From NCBI GenBank assembly GCA_029990175.1, contig JARKIP010000005.1, forward strand, positions 51,139,001 to 51,203,000: a stretch of 64,000 nucleotides of DNA. Reading direction: 5' to 3'. The position numbers and the translations under genes were made by a program. The DNA is from Petunia secreta. Taxonomy: Eukaryota; Streptophyta; Magnoliopsida; Solanales; Solanaceae. Positions within the stretch are counted from its first letter, which is position 1; each line of letters opens with the position of its first letter. Under the pieces are notes generated by a model. That model did no database searches, had not been told where the DNA came from, and worked only from the letters and a program-made list of their open reading frames with translations. Positions 45,127 through 57,120 of the stretch are shown one piece after another.

Positions 45127-46820
45127 TGTTGACACCCAATTTTGTCCCAGATTTTAATTAAAAGTATAATAATTTTAAAATTAAGTGCAATTTTGAAAAT
45201 TGCCAGTAAATAGCTAATTTTAATTGAAAATGGCCAAAATCGCAAGTTATCCCTTCATTTGCAGCATACTATATAATTATCTGTTTAATTTAATTAAAAG
45301 GCTAAATCCATTTTAAATTTTATATTAGGATTATTTCTAAAAGCCCATATCACACAAAAGCCCCAGCGCATTAATTCACCATTACCCCTATCATCTCCCC
45401 CACTACAAAATCATCTCACTACACAAAAAATAAAAAACCCTACACACCCATTCGGCATAAGATCAGCCGCGGCACAACACATTTTTGATGATCCTCTCTC
45501 AAAAAAAAAAAAACCAGACCATAAACCATCACTCTCATTTTATTCCCCAGACCCTCTCCTCATTACACTTCATCTCCCTCACCCAAATCAGAACACCCAT
45601 TCTCCAATATCCACACTCACAAAAAATCCTCTCCCACACCAAAAATCAGATCGGGATCACCCATTACAAATACATTCCAATACACACATCTTCTCATCTT
45701 CCTCATCCTTTCCTCCGCTCAAAACCCCTTCATACACACAAAAAAGGAATAGGAACAGAGGGCGTGGGAATCAGACAAGTAAAGGGAGAGGGGAGATCGG
45801 GGTTGGGTTTTGGAAGGCATAACCAGTGGTGTCACTAGTCATCACTGCCGGAGTCCGTCGACGGTGACATATTCCTTTGCTTCCGATTTGGTCTGTTATT
45901 GAACGTAAAAGGGTTTGGGGTTGTAGTGATGCCGCTATCGGCGTTGCTCCTCCTTCCCTGACTTCTGTCGCTGGTGTTGCTCCTCCCGTTCATGTGATTG
46001 ACGCCACAATGACGCCTGAGAATTTAGCTCTGCTTCGCTCCGTCGTCCTTTTTATCAGAGAAATCTTTGATTCGAATCATTTGTTCCCTTTACTGTCGTT
46101 TATGTTATTCTCTTGATGTATACAGCTACTAACTAACGTTTCTTGGCTCTGTTTTGCCTAATCTGCAAGGACCTCACCGTGGCGATTAGCTATGTTTCGG
46201 AGCTGTTAACTGTTTCTCCAAGTCATTGGACTTGAGAGTTCCTTTACTGACTTTGGAGTGTGACCAGAAACTTGTTGGCTTATATGGAATTTCTGGGTGT
46301 TTCTGGATCTTGTTTAGTCGACATTAGGATTTCATCCCATGAATTTGTGTGTTGACTTGGGAAATGGAGGGTTGACTCGTTCAGCTGAGCATTGCTGCTT
46401 TTTATTTTTTTATTTTGTGGAATAGTTATGCTAATTTGATATGGCTTGCTGATCATTTTGCTTTGAGGATTTCAGCTCCTACACGTTGATACTATACAGT
46501 ATACACTGATTTGAACATGATGCTACATGGCCGATGAAAATTCACATGCACGTATTGAGGCCTACACAAGGAATTGACGGATAATAAATTGACGGATTTT
46601 GAACACGATACTGCGCTTGATCCGTCCCGTTCCCGTGTCCCTAACGCAAAAGGCGATGATGAGTGCATTTTAATGCTAAGCAAGTTGAATAGAGTAGTGG
46701 GTTTGGTGCTTTGGCACGGCGACACGGCCCGGGCTCCGTGTTTGCAACCGTACCAAATCCCGAGCCTCTATTCGACGCGCAATACAAACCTGAGCCTAAA
46801 TTTTGCAAAAACAAAACCCC

Positions 46821-46866
<46 letters not shown>

Positions 46867-47731
46867 TATTATTATTATTATTATTATTATATATTCTATT
46901 ATTATTATTGGTATATATATATTTTTTCTTATTATTATTATTACTTTATTATTATTTTATTTTATTAATCATTACACTTTATTATCGTACTAATCCCGTT
47001 TAATTCCCGTTTTATTGCGAGGTATATCTTGGCACGAGCAATTCGGGAACGCTTTTGGCTAACTCGCGAATGAGAATAGTCCTTTGCATTGAGGGCATTT
47101 GGAGATTGAATTCGGACCCGAGCATTCAGAAATAAGACTTAGGAATTTTAGAAAAATCAAGACTCCCGCGAGTTGATCAATTTACCGGTTCTATCTTTAA
47201 CTTTGCTTTCCTTAGATATTTATGTATATAAAATGTGTGAATTATTTTATTTGATAATAATATTTGATTGCTTGGTATATTGCTTTACTTTATGTGCATT
47301 ATCCTTTTATTTTTGAAGTCGTTATTTAATTTATTGCAAACTGGGGCAAATTAGCAAAATGCGTGCAAAAATTAAAATATTTTTCATAAACAAGTTTTAT
47401 TTCAATTAATTATTTTAGATAATTTTTTTTAGAAAATCATATTTTGCAAATATTTGGAAACCTGTCGGATTAACCGTATTTTACGGAATTTCGGAAGTGC
47501 CTTAAAAACCTTCTTCCGAAATTAATAAAACCTCTTACTTTTAGAATCTCTGGAAGAAAGGCCGTCTTTTTTTTTTTTTTTTTTTATAAAAACGGAGTTT
47601 TGCACGCATTTGTTAATTTGGTTCCCTGTTTTCCTTAAATTGGGTGGCGACTCCAAAAACTCCAAAGAGTTAGCCCATCCTGTCGATATTCCAGAATTTA
47701 TCCTTTTCGGGGTAATTTTTGGGGTTCAATA
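45127..47731 (+). repeat. 5' LTR of the Ogre-like element
   Basis: TGTTGACACC...GGTTCAATA. Contains a C-rich leader-like stretch (45350-45700), a TTA microsatellite (46820-46968), a T run near 47568 and a conserved GGGTGGCGACTCC segment near its end. Open frames of about 60-140 codons inside it have no recognised domain. Confidence 0.9.
46820..46968. repeat. (TTA)n microsatellite in the 5' LTR
   Basis: Interrupted TTA repeat; the copy in the 3' LTR (55074-55220) is one unit shorter. Confidence 0.9.
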
Positions 47732-47734
47732 GCA

Positions 47735-47751
47735 TGGCGACTCCTCTGGGG
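47735..47751 (+). promoter_or_regulatory. primer-binding site, Ogre type
   Basis: TGGCGACTCCTCTGGGG, three bases after the 5' LTR. The TGG start fits the complement of a tRNA CCA end; assignment to tRNA-Arg comes from published Ogre elements. Confidence 0.75.
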
Positions 47752-50140
47752 AGCAATAAAGGTTTTGACCATAAAGGTTTCCAATTATTTGCAACTAGCA
47801 TGCTTAATTTATTTTTGTTTTATTATATCTGTTTGTTTGCGTGCCACGAAAAGCATGTCACTACACCCTTATTTGCGCACATATAAACTGGCATTCCGTT
47901 CATATTTCCCCCACTCCTGGGAACCTCTTGCATTCTCACTCAAATATCCGCGAGGTGCGCCCATGCGCACCCGCACTTTCTTCCACTAAAGAACCCTTGT
48001 GACGAGTTGGTACACCGGCGGCCATCGTAGGAGTAATTCGACTGCGAGACCGCTTGCCACTCACCTGTTAGCCTCAACCGTTAACCCACTCTTAGAAGGA
48101 GATTAGGTCATGCATGCATGTACACCTTAGTTTGGGAGAAGGTTCTGCAGATTTGGTTGGTTTGTGTTTTGGAGCTGGCTTGGTGTAGTGAGATCTAAGA
48201 GGCGAAGCCCCTGGTGTCTTTAAAAGGATCAGTGGGGTACCTCTCGTGAATGGCTTTGCGTGTGTGCAGGCCTATGTTGATTATCCAGCTGCAACTTTGT
48301 AAAAATTGAAGTATGCTTGTCGCATACTAGGAGAGCGAAGCCCCTGTGTCTTTGAATGACAAGTGGGGTCCCTCCTTGAAGACCAGTGCGGTCTTGGCTG
48401 CCTAGGAAACTGAGAGGCTTGATTAAAGTCGAGGACCAGTGAGGAGCCCTATGAACAAGGTCTGTGAGCCTAGCAAAACCTAGGAAACTGCGAGATTTGA
48501 TTAAAGCCGAGGACCAGTGAGGAGCCCTGTGAACAAGGTCTGTGAGCCTTGCAAAACCTAGGAAGCTGAGAGGCTTGTCTAAAGCCGAGGACCAGTGAGG
48601 TTTATTTTGAAAGGCCAATTGGCGCCTTTCGTGATTTGCAGTCTGGTATTGTGGAGGCAATTGGAAATTTCTCCCTGGATGTTGTAAACCAATTGGGAAT
48701 TGTGCTTGGAGGAGTGTGGATGTTTGCAAAAGCTATGGAGGATTGTTTCGGGTTTTAGGCATTTAGGTTTAGATTTTTGTGCAGATTCTGTGGAGAGCAT
48801 GAGCTGTGTTAAATACTTGTGATTGTCACATGTTAATTGTTTGCCTTGCTTTATTTGCTCAAAATGCGTCAAATACTAGGTGTTGCTTGCTTGTATGCAA
48901 TCCTATGAATGACATGCAAACCATCTTAGTTACCCTTTGAAAGGTTTCTTTTGTTTTGTTTATTTCTCCGGCAAATGTTGGATTTGTGAAGTGGCTGACC
49001 ATTTACCGCGCAAAGGATTCGAGATCTGATTGATGGTAGATACTCTAGCTCGTGAATGATGCAGCACCAGAAGCTAACAACATTGTTTGAAAGAACTTGG
49101 CAATTGAACTTAGTAGCATTATTTTCAATTTTAATTCAGATTGAGGCCCTGAATTGCATTGTACCTTAAAGCTTATGTTAATCTGAATCAATTCATTTTG
49201 AATTTATGAAAGTTGAAATAAAATGCATCTCATTCTTATTATATTACTTACGCTTGCATTTGTTTCTGTTTCAAAATTAAAATTGATGAACCTGCCAAAA
49301 CTTTGCTTGTGATGTATGGCAAAACAACTGAACAATTTGAGAACGATGCACTGAAAGTTATTGTCTGCACTCTTTGGATATTGCACTATCTGTTAGAACT
49401 TCAACTGGGGCAGCTTTTATTTGGTGGTATATGGCGTTGAAGCAGTGATGCAGAACTACGCACGGTCTGATTCCCAAGGAGGGATACGTACGCTCCTTTA
49501 TCGGGCTCGACCCTTTAGCATCTAAATTATTATTTTCCCCCCAAGAAGGACAACTGGGGCAATTTTTGCAAAACGAGTTAGGGATTGTGAAGATTATAAC
49601 TGGGGCAGAATTTTGCAAGAAGCAGCGTTGGTTATTAAAGATGAGTTGACAAGAATTCCGTAATTGGCTAAGCAAACAGTGCACAGTCTAAGACAAACGA
49701 CGTTCAGTTTGTTTTAAAATATGTTAAAGTTTAAGTCAAGGCAAAATTTTCAAAGTGCATCTTTGACTTCATTTGCATGCTTATTTCACTCGCTATATTG
49801 CATTAAAATATTTTATTTTGCCTCTACTTTTCAAAATCTATGCTATTTGAGTTTATGAGCCAAGTTTCTTAAAGCAATTCGCAAATCCAAGTCCAATGAA
49901 GACGAGGAAGCAGCAGAAGCAGCAGGATCGGGATGAAGTCTGCACAAATCAAACGCTTCCCTTTTCTCCCCAAAGCTAACAATTTTTCTTTGAGAGCAGG
50001 AACATGAAAGCTTGCAATGAAAGGATCATTCACATTATGGATGAACAATTTGTTGAACTCGCATTCAAAGTTGTCTTGCAGATTGCGTCGCAATCCCTTT
50101 TCATGACTTAAAGCATTATGCTTTGTCATGAGTTATTGTC
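47752..50140 (+). other. non-coding leader region of the Ogre-like element
   Basis: No domain-bearing reading frame. At 48205-48240 and 48335-48375 there are two similar GAAGCCCCTG...GTGGGGT...CCTC segments, and a 78-bp tandem repeat lies at 48401-48600. A CTACGCACGGTCTGATTCCC segment near 49453 resembles conserved non-coding blocks of Tat/Ogre elements. The rest shows nothing I can name. Confidence 0.55.
48401..48600. repeat. 78-bp tandem repeat
   Basis: Three copies (starts 48401, 48479, 48557; the last partial) of a unit beginning CCTAGGAAACTGAGAG and containing GAGGACCAGTGAGGAGCCC and GAACAAGGTCTGTGAGCC. Confidence 0.8.
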
Positions 50141-50149
50141 GAACAGGCG

Positions 50150-51330
50150 GCATTTCTACCCCTATGACTTTCATTCCTAATAGGCGACAAAGCCGAGGCT
50201 TGTTTTGTGTTTTCAAAACTAAGCCAAATAGGGCATCACTTTGTTTCAGGCTATAATCCGCATAAAGCCATCCTTGCCGGATTGTCTCGCCAATTGATTT
50301 ATCAATGGCTATCGCACTGACTATATCTTCGCATTACTTTGCTTTGCACTTACTTTGAATTATGTCTTCACACTTGCTTTAAAATTAACGCCTTGCTTTA
50401 CTCTTTCAGGTTGACCGTCAGCTACGAGGATTCCCTTTATTGGATTATCTCGCCTGTTGATTCACCAAATGGCTCTTGCATTGCTCTACATTCCCGCACT
50501 GCTTTCTTTGCACTTGCTTTAAATTATGTAGTTGCACTTGCTTTAAAATTGATCCTTGCTTTACATTTTTCAGGTTGACCACCAGGCGGTGTTTCTCTCT
50601 TGTTGGATTTTCACGCCTGTTGATTCGCTAAATCGCTTTTGCGTCACTTTACATTTCACGCTGAATTGCTTTGTACTTGCTTTCAGTTATGCCTTTTCAC
50701 TTGCTTTATATTATGACTTGCTTTACTTTTAGTTTAACAGGTCAGCCCTGAGACCCTCCTTGCTTTGTGCCGGACCGGCTCACCAGCTGATTTGTAGACA
50801 ATCAATTCCAAGACCCTCCTTGCTGCGTGCCCGACCGGCTTGCCAATTGATTTGTCAAAATGTTCAAATTGCCTTGCACTTGCTTTCAATTATGCCTTTG
50901 CACTTGCTTTATATTATGACTTGCTTTACTTTTAGTTTAACAGGTCAGCCCTGAGACCCTCCTTGCTTTGTGCCGGACCGGCTCACCAGCTGATTTATAG
51001 ACAATCAATTCCAAGACCCTCCTTGCTGTGTGCCCGACCGGCTTGCCAGTTGATTTGTCAAGATTGTTCAAATTGCTTCGCACTTGCTTTAAATTATGCC
51101 TTTGCATTTTCTTTGTATTACGTCTTGTTTTACTTTTCAGATTAACAGGTCAGTCCTGAGACCCTCCTTGCTTCGTGCCGGACCGGTTCGCCAACTGATT
51201 TGTTCGACAATCAACCCAAGACCCTCCTTGCTTCATGCCCGACCGGCTTGCCAGTTGATTTGTCAAGATTGTTGAAAATGCTTTGCACTATGCCTTCGCA
51301 TTTGCTTTATTGCTTCGCCAGTGGATGGGA
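50150..51330. repeat. degenerate tandem repeat with about 204-bp higher order
   Basis: Repeated CTTTGCACTTGCTTT segments alternate with GGATTNTCTCGCC..TTGATT segments. From 50739 a unit of about 204 bp repeats three times (GTCAGCCCTGAGACCCTCC at about 50741, 50944 and 51149). Each unit contains the palindrome GCCGGACCGGC (50769-50779, 50972-50982; changed to GCCGGACCGGT at 51177) and a related GCCCGACCGGC. Confidence 0.75.
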
Positions 51331-51376
51331 AGACAATTTATCAAAGATATTGCAGCTTGCACTTACAAATTACGTC

Positions 51377-52680
51377 ATGCCTACCATAAGCAATTGGAAG
51401 CCTTATTTTGAAGCCTATCATAAGCAATTGAAGGCTCTTTTATCATTGATCCTACCGTAAGCAATCGGGGGATCTTATTATTAAGTCTATCGTGAGCAAG
51501 CGAAGACTTCATTAGCATTCATGCCTACCATAAGCAATTGGAGGCCTTATTTTGAAGCCTATCATAAGCAATTGAAGGCTCTTTTATCATTGATCCTACC
51601 GTAAGCAATCGGGGGATTTTATCATCAAGTCTATCGTGAGCAAGCGAAGACTTCATTAGCATTGAAGCCTACCATAAGCAATTGGAGGCCTTATTTTGAA
51701 GCCTATCATAAGCAATTGAAGGCTCTTTTGTTATTTATCCTACCGTAAGCAATCGGGGGTCTTATTATCAAGTCTATCGTGAGCAAGCGAAGACTTCATT
51801 AGCATTGAAGCCTACCATAAGCAATTGGAGGCCTTATTTTGAAGCCTATCATAAGCAATTGAAGGCTCTTTTGTTATTTATCCTACCGCAAGCAATCAGG
51901 GGTCTTATTATCAAGTCTATCGTGAGCAAGCGAAGACTTCATTAGCATTGAAGCCTACCATAAGCAATTGGAGGCCTTATTTTGAAGCCTATCATAAGCA
52001 ATTGAAGGCTCTTTTGTTATTTATCCTACCGTAAGCAATCGGGGGTCTTATTATCAAGTCTATCGTGAGCAAGCGAAGACTTCATTAGCATTGAAGCCTA
52101 CCATAAGCAATTGGAGGCCTTATTTTGAAGCCTATCATAAGCAATTGAAGGCTCTTTTGTTATTTATCCTACCGTAAGCAATCGGGGGTCTTATTATCAA
52201 GTCTATCGTGAGCAAGCGAAGACTTCATTAGCATTGAAGCCTACCATAAGCAATTGGAGGCCTTATTTTGAAGCCTATCATAAGCAATTGAAGGCTCTTT
52301 TGTTATTTATCCTACCGCAAGCAATCAGGGGTCTTATTATCAAGTCTATCGTGAGCAAGCGAAGACTTCATTAGCATTGAAGCCTACCATAAGCAATTGG
52401 AGGCCTTATTTTGAAGCCTATCATAAGAAATTGAAGGCTCTTTTGTTATTTATCCTACCGTAAGCAATCGGGGGTCTTATTATCAAGTCTATCGTGAGCA
52501 AGCGAAGACTTCATTAGCATTGAAGCCTACCATAAGCAATTGGAGGCCTTATTTTGAAGCCTATCATAAGCAATTGAAGGCTCTTTTGTTATTTATCCTA
52601 CCATAAGCAATTGGAGGCCTTATTTTGAAGCCTATCATAGACAATTGAAGGCGCTTTTGTTATTGATCCTACCAATAAGG
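51377..52680. repeat. 143-bp higher-order tandem repeat of hairpins
   Basis: Eight full copies of a 143-bp unit (starts about 51378, 51521, 51664, 51807, 51950, 52093, 52236, 52379) and a partial ninth from 52522. Each unit is four diverged subunits of 34-38 bp. Each subunit has the loop TAAGCAAT (TGAGCAAG in type 4) inside paired inner arms (CCA/TGG, TCA/TGA, CCG/CGG, TCG/CGA) and outer arms (GCCT/AGGC, AGCCT/AGGCT, GATCC/GGATC, AAGTCT/AGACTT), with one unpaired A on the 5' side. The outer stem of type 3 is weakened in later units. No reading frame runs through the array. Confidence 0.9.
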
Positions 52681-53370
52681 ATCAACCTAGAGGTTCTCCG
52701 GGCGGAGTACTTTGTCGGTTGATCGAAGGAAGAACTTATCGATGATACCGCAGCCTGCATTTATAATTTTATCACTTTATCTATTTCTTATTCCAATTAT
52801 TATAGTTTATTAGCAGTTGCACGCTTACCGCTTGTTGAGATTATTGCAGGATTTTAGCAACACCGCCGCAGCATCTGGAGCATGGAGCTTTTCTTAGCAA
52901 TAAACCGGGCAATCGTTGATATGAGCTAGACTCGTCAACGAAGACCTGAAGAATCGCACCCGCATAAGTCATCCACCCTAGAGGTAAGTCTCTTGTTAAC
53001 CCTGAGTCTGAGGTTTGAGATTGAAGACAAGATGACTCGGTTATCAAGGTGCAGTGGAAGCTATGTCCGTGTAAACCCCTCTTTATGGGTGTGTCGTCGA
53101 CCACATTTTCATAACTTGGGTGATTACAAGCCTCTTTTCCCGCGCTCGAGTAGTCGTTACTATCTTGTCTTTGATTTTCAAATTGCGTCGAACTACATAT
53201 GGCCTGATTCTCTTTCAGCCCGAGATATGTAGGCAACTCGGAAACCGAAGTTCGGCCATGCCCATAAGCCTCGCATTTTGATCCTAGGAATCGAAGTCTT
53301 GGCTTTACCGTGACAAAATTGGGTTTCACGTCAACTTCTTTACCCTGGAAACTCTTTCATCCTTTCCGGG
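52681..53370 (+). other. 3' non-coding region of the Ogre-like element
   Basis: Starts with the tail of the array (GATCC...GGATC at 52667-52685). Contains GAGATATGTAGGCAACTCGG near 53223, which resembles conserved Tat/Ogre non-coding blocks. The open frames here have no recognised domain. Confidence 0.5.
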
Positions 53371-53384
53371 TAAAGAGGGGCAGC
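53371..53384 (+). promoter_or_regulatory. polypurine tract
   Basis: TAAAGAGGGGCAGC directly before the 3' LTR. Confidence 0.8.
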
Positions 53385-55074
53385 TGTTGACACCCAATTT
53401 TGTCCCGGATTTTAATTAAAAGTATAATAATTTTAAAATTAAGTGCAATTTTGAAAATTGCCAGTAAATAGCTAATTTTAATTGAAAATGGCCAAAATCG
53501 CAAGTTATCCCTTCATTTGCAGCATACTATATAATTATCTGTTTAATTTAATTAAAAGGCTAAATCCGTTTTAAATTTTATATTAGGATTATTTCTAAAA
53601 GCCCATATCACACAAAAGCCCCAGCCCATTAATTCACCATTACCCCTATCATCTCCCCCACTACAAAATCATCTCACTACACAAAAAATAAAAAACCCTA
53701 CACACCCATTCGGCATAAGATCAGCCGCGGCACAACACATTTTTGATGATCCTCTAAAAAAAAAAAACCAGACCATAAACCATCACTCTCATTTTATTCC
53801 CCAGACCCTCTCCTCATTACACTTCATCTCCCTCACCCAAATCAGAACACCCATTCTCCAATATCCACACTCACAAAAAATCCTCTCCCACACCAAAAAT
53901 CAGATCGGGATCACCCATTACAAATACATTCCAATACACACATCTTCTCATCTTCCTCATCCTTTCCTCCGCTCAAAACCCCTTCACACACACAAAAAAG
54001 GAATAGGAACAGAGGGCGTGGGAATCAGACAAGTAAAGGGCGAGGGGAGATCGGGGTTGGGTTTTGGAAGGCATAACCAGTGGTGTCACTAGTCATCACT
54101 GCCGGAGTCCGTCGACGGTGACATATTCCTTTGCTTCCGATTTGGTCTGTTATTGAACGTAAAAGGGTTTGGGGTTGTAGTGATGCCGCTATCGGCGTTG
54201 CTCCTCCTTCCCTGACTTCTGTCGCTGGTGTTGCTCCTCCCGTTCATGTGATTGACGCCACAATGACGCCTGAGAATTTAGCTCTGCTTCGCTCCGTCGT
54301 CCTTTTTATCAGAGAAATCTTTGATTCGAATCATTTGTTCCCTTTACTGTCGTTTATGTTATTCTCTTGATGTATACAGCTACTAACTAACGTTTCTTGG
54401 CTCTGTTTTGCCTAATCTGCAAGGACCTCACCGTGGCGATTAGCTATGTTTCGGAGCTGTTAACTGTTTCTCCAAGTCATTGGACTTGAGAGTTCCTTTA
54501 CTGACTTTGGAGTGTGACCAGAAACTTGTTGGCTTATATGGAATTTCTGGGTGTTTCTGGATCTTGTTTAGTCGACATTAGGATTTCATCCCATGAATTT
54601 GTGTGTTGACTTGGGAAATGGAGGGTTGACTCGTTCAGCTGAGCATTGCTGCTTTTTATTTTTTTATTTTGTGGAATAGTTATGCTAATTTGATATGGCT
54701 TGCTGATCATTTTGCTTTGAGGATTTCAGCTCCTACACGTTGATACTATACAGTATACACTGATTTGAACATGATGCTACATGGCCGATGAAAATTCACA
54801 TGCACGTATTGAGGCCTACACAAGGAATTGACGGATAATAAATTGATGGATTTTGAACACGATACTGCGCTTGATCCGTCCCGTTCCCGTGTCCCTAACG
54901 CAAAAGGCGATGATGAGTGCATTTTAATGCTAAGCAAGTTGAATAGAGTAGTGGGTTTGGTGCTTTGGCACGGCGACACGGCCCGGGCTCCGTGTTTGCA
55001 ACCGTACCAAATCCCGAGCCTCTATTCGACGCGCAATACAAACCTGAGCCTAAATTTTGCAAAAACAAAACCCC

Positions 55075-55117
<43 letters not shown>

Positions 55118-55982
55118 TATTATTATTATTATTATTATTATATATTCTATTATTATTATTGGTATATATATATTTTTTCTTATTATTATTATTACTTTAT
55201 TATTATTTTATTTTATTAATCATTACACTTTATTATCGTACTAATCCCGTTTAATTCTCATTTTATTGCGAGGTATATCTTGGCACGAGCAATTCGGGAA
55301 CGCTTTTGGCTAACTCGCGAATGAGAATAGTCCTTTGCATTGAGGGCATTTGGAGATTGAATTCGGACCCGAGCATTCAGAAATAAGACTTAGGAATTTT
55401 AGAAAAATCAAGACTCCCGTGAGTTGATCAATTTACCGGTTCTATCTTTAACTTTGCTTTCCTTAGATATTTATGTATATAAAATGTGTGAATTATTTTA
55501 TTTGATAATAATATTTGATTGCTTGGTATATTGCTTTACTTTATGTGCATTATCCTTTTATTTTTGAAGTCGTTATTTAATTTATTGCAAACTGGGGCAA
55601 ATTAGCAAAATGCGTGCAAAAATTAAAATATTTTTCATAAACAAGTTTTATTTCAATTAATTATTTTAGATAATTTTTTTAGAAAAGCATATTTTGCAAA
55701 TATTTGGAAACCTGTCGGATTAACCGTATTTTACGGAATTTCGGAAGTGCCTTAAAAACCTTCTTTCGAAATTAATAAAACCTCTTACTTTTAGAATCTC
55801 TGGAAGAAAGGCCGTCTTTTTTTTTTTTTTTTTTTTATAAAAACGGAGTTTTGCACGCATTTGTTAATTTGGTTCCCTGTTTTCCTTAAATTGGGTGGCG
55901 ACTCCAAAAACTCCAAAGAGTTAGCCCATCCTGTCGATATTCCGGAATTTATCCTTTTCGGGGTAATTTTTGGGGTTCAACA
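53385..55982 (+). repeat. 3' LTR of the Ogre-like element
   Basis: TGTTGACACC...GGTTCAACA, about 99.5% identical by eye to the 5' LTR, with small indels in the A, T and TTA runs. Confidence 0.9.
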
Positions 55983-55987
55983 CGTGG
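55983..55987. repeat. target-site duplication, right
   Basis: CGTGG, same as 45122-45126. Confidence 0.85.
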
Positions 55988-57120
55988 TTTGATCAGTTCT
56001 AATTATTCTAGAAACAAACAAATCAGAATTAGGCTTAACTGGGGCATAATTAGGTACATGAACCCTAGTTTCTAAATTCAATCTACATATAAATGAAGGG
56101 GCTTTTTTATTCAAAACATTCCTCTCTCATTCCTTAACAAATTGGCACTGACTCCCAGTATTTCCATTAAGTGTGGGTCTATCTGCAACCATAATTTCTT
56201 CATTTTGGTTCCTTTTTTGCTCCTCCATGTTAATGGATTGGAGTTCATAGTTACCTTGTTCATTCTTCACTCCTTGCATCTCCCTGAACACTTTATGCTG
56301 ACTTTGCATTTTCTAATTGGCCTGAGTTTAACCTCCGGTGGTCTAAGATTGAGGAACCCTAATTCCCAAATGCGAATAGTCGGGGGGTCTAAAAGCTGGG
56401 GCTTTTGGTTCTGGGGTACTCGCATTACCATTCTCCATTGATTGGTATTGGTTTTGGCCTGAGATGATGACCAAAGCTCATTCTTCAATGGTGAAAATTT
56501 CACCAGAATCAATTGGACTGGCCAGATCATCTGAGAATTGATGGGGGAGGGAGTTTAAATGATAAAGAATCAATATCTAGCCTTGATTGCTGATGCAAAA
56601 AATTAGAGGGTGGGGATTCATGATGGAGACACAAAGGCAATTCCAAAAGAATTTCCCAAAACCGGCTATTCAGTTCTCTGAATTGGCAAGAGAGAATTGG
56701 ATGATTTTTTATGGAGAGATGGATCAGAAAGTGAGGAATCATTTACAACTAGTGGGACAACTCGAATCAACCCTGAATCAAAACGAAAAATAATTTTCTT
56801 GGCGCGAGTGAGTTCATCAAAAGTGGCCTTTTTTTACTTTGGATCAAATTTGTGGTCATTGGAGCAGTTTAGGGAAGAAATGAATCGGTGGAAGGAGTTA
56901 AAGAAGGTTCCCCATTAATTTTTCATTGGTTTAGGTGGCCTCTAGAGGTCTGGTGGCGTGTCGTCCACCATGTTGGGTGAAATTGCCCTTTCCAAGCATG
57001 TGTAGCATGTTCTGAAATTTTTAGAAGGGATATTTGTAATGGTGAAATCGACTTTTCGGGCGCGTGTAGCGCGTTTGGAATTTAGGGTTTGTGGTTTAGG
57101 GTATAAGTAGATTAAAGTGG
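55988..57120 (-). pseudogene. LINE 5' region and N-terminal ORF1
   Basis: Minus-strand continuation of the LINE beyond the inserted element. Frames at 56267-56530, 56527-56742 and 56127-56309 (ending MEEQKRNQNEEIMVADRP) look like the poorly conserved, Pro/Gln-rich N-terminus of plant LINE ORF1, but I cannot choose a single start. 56940-57120, with the LTR-free CGTGTAGCGCG and GCATGTGTAGCATG segments, is probably the LINE 5' untranslated region. Where the LINE begins is not certain. Confidence 0.5.

Larger units (their letters stand above)
45127..55982 (+). mobile_element. non-autonomous Ogre/Tat-like LTR retrotransposon (10.9 kb)
   Basis: LTRs of about 2.6 kb (45127-47731 and 53385-55982) differ at roughly 12 positions plus small indels by eye. 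The primer site TGGCGACTCCTCTGGGG (47735-47751) is of the type reported for Ogre elements (tRNA-Arg), and the polypurine tract TAAAGAGGGGCAGC is at 53371-53384. A 5-bp duplication CGTGG flanks it. The 5.6-kb interior has no gag, protease, reverse transcriptase or integrase; it consists of leader-like DNA and several tandem repeats. It must depend on proteins of another element. It is inserted in LINE ORF1. Confidence 0.9.

Noticed and set aside
45485..45838. 117-codon His/Pro/Ser-rich frame in the LTR
   Set aside because: Lies in the C-rich leader-like part of the LTR; in the other LTR copy it is broken by a change in the A run, so it is not conserved.
46574..47003. Frames with poly-Leu, poly-Tyr and poly-Ile tracts in LTRs (also 54828-55254)
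   Set aside because: They are translations of the TTA microsatellite in three frames.
47735..47751. tRNA-like sequence after the LTR
   Set aside because: It is only the short complement of a tRNA 3' end used as primer site; no cloverleaf surrounds it.
48229..48729. 166-codon minus-strand frame with repeated PHWSSAL.KPLSFLGFARL
   Set aside because: Produced by the 78-bp tandem repeat and on the strand opposite to the element; no domain.
51377..52680. Regular repeat array resembling a CRISPR at first glance
   Set aside because: There are no unique spacers; units follow each other directly at 143 bp, and the context is a plant LTR element.
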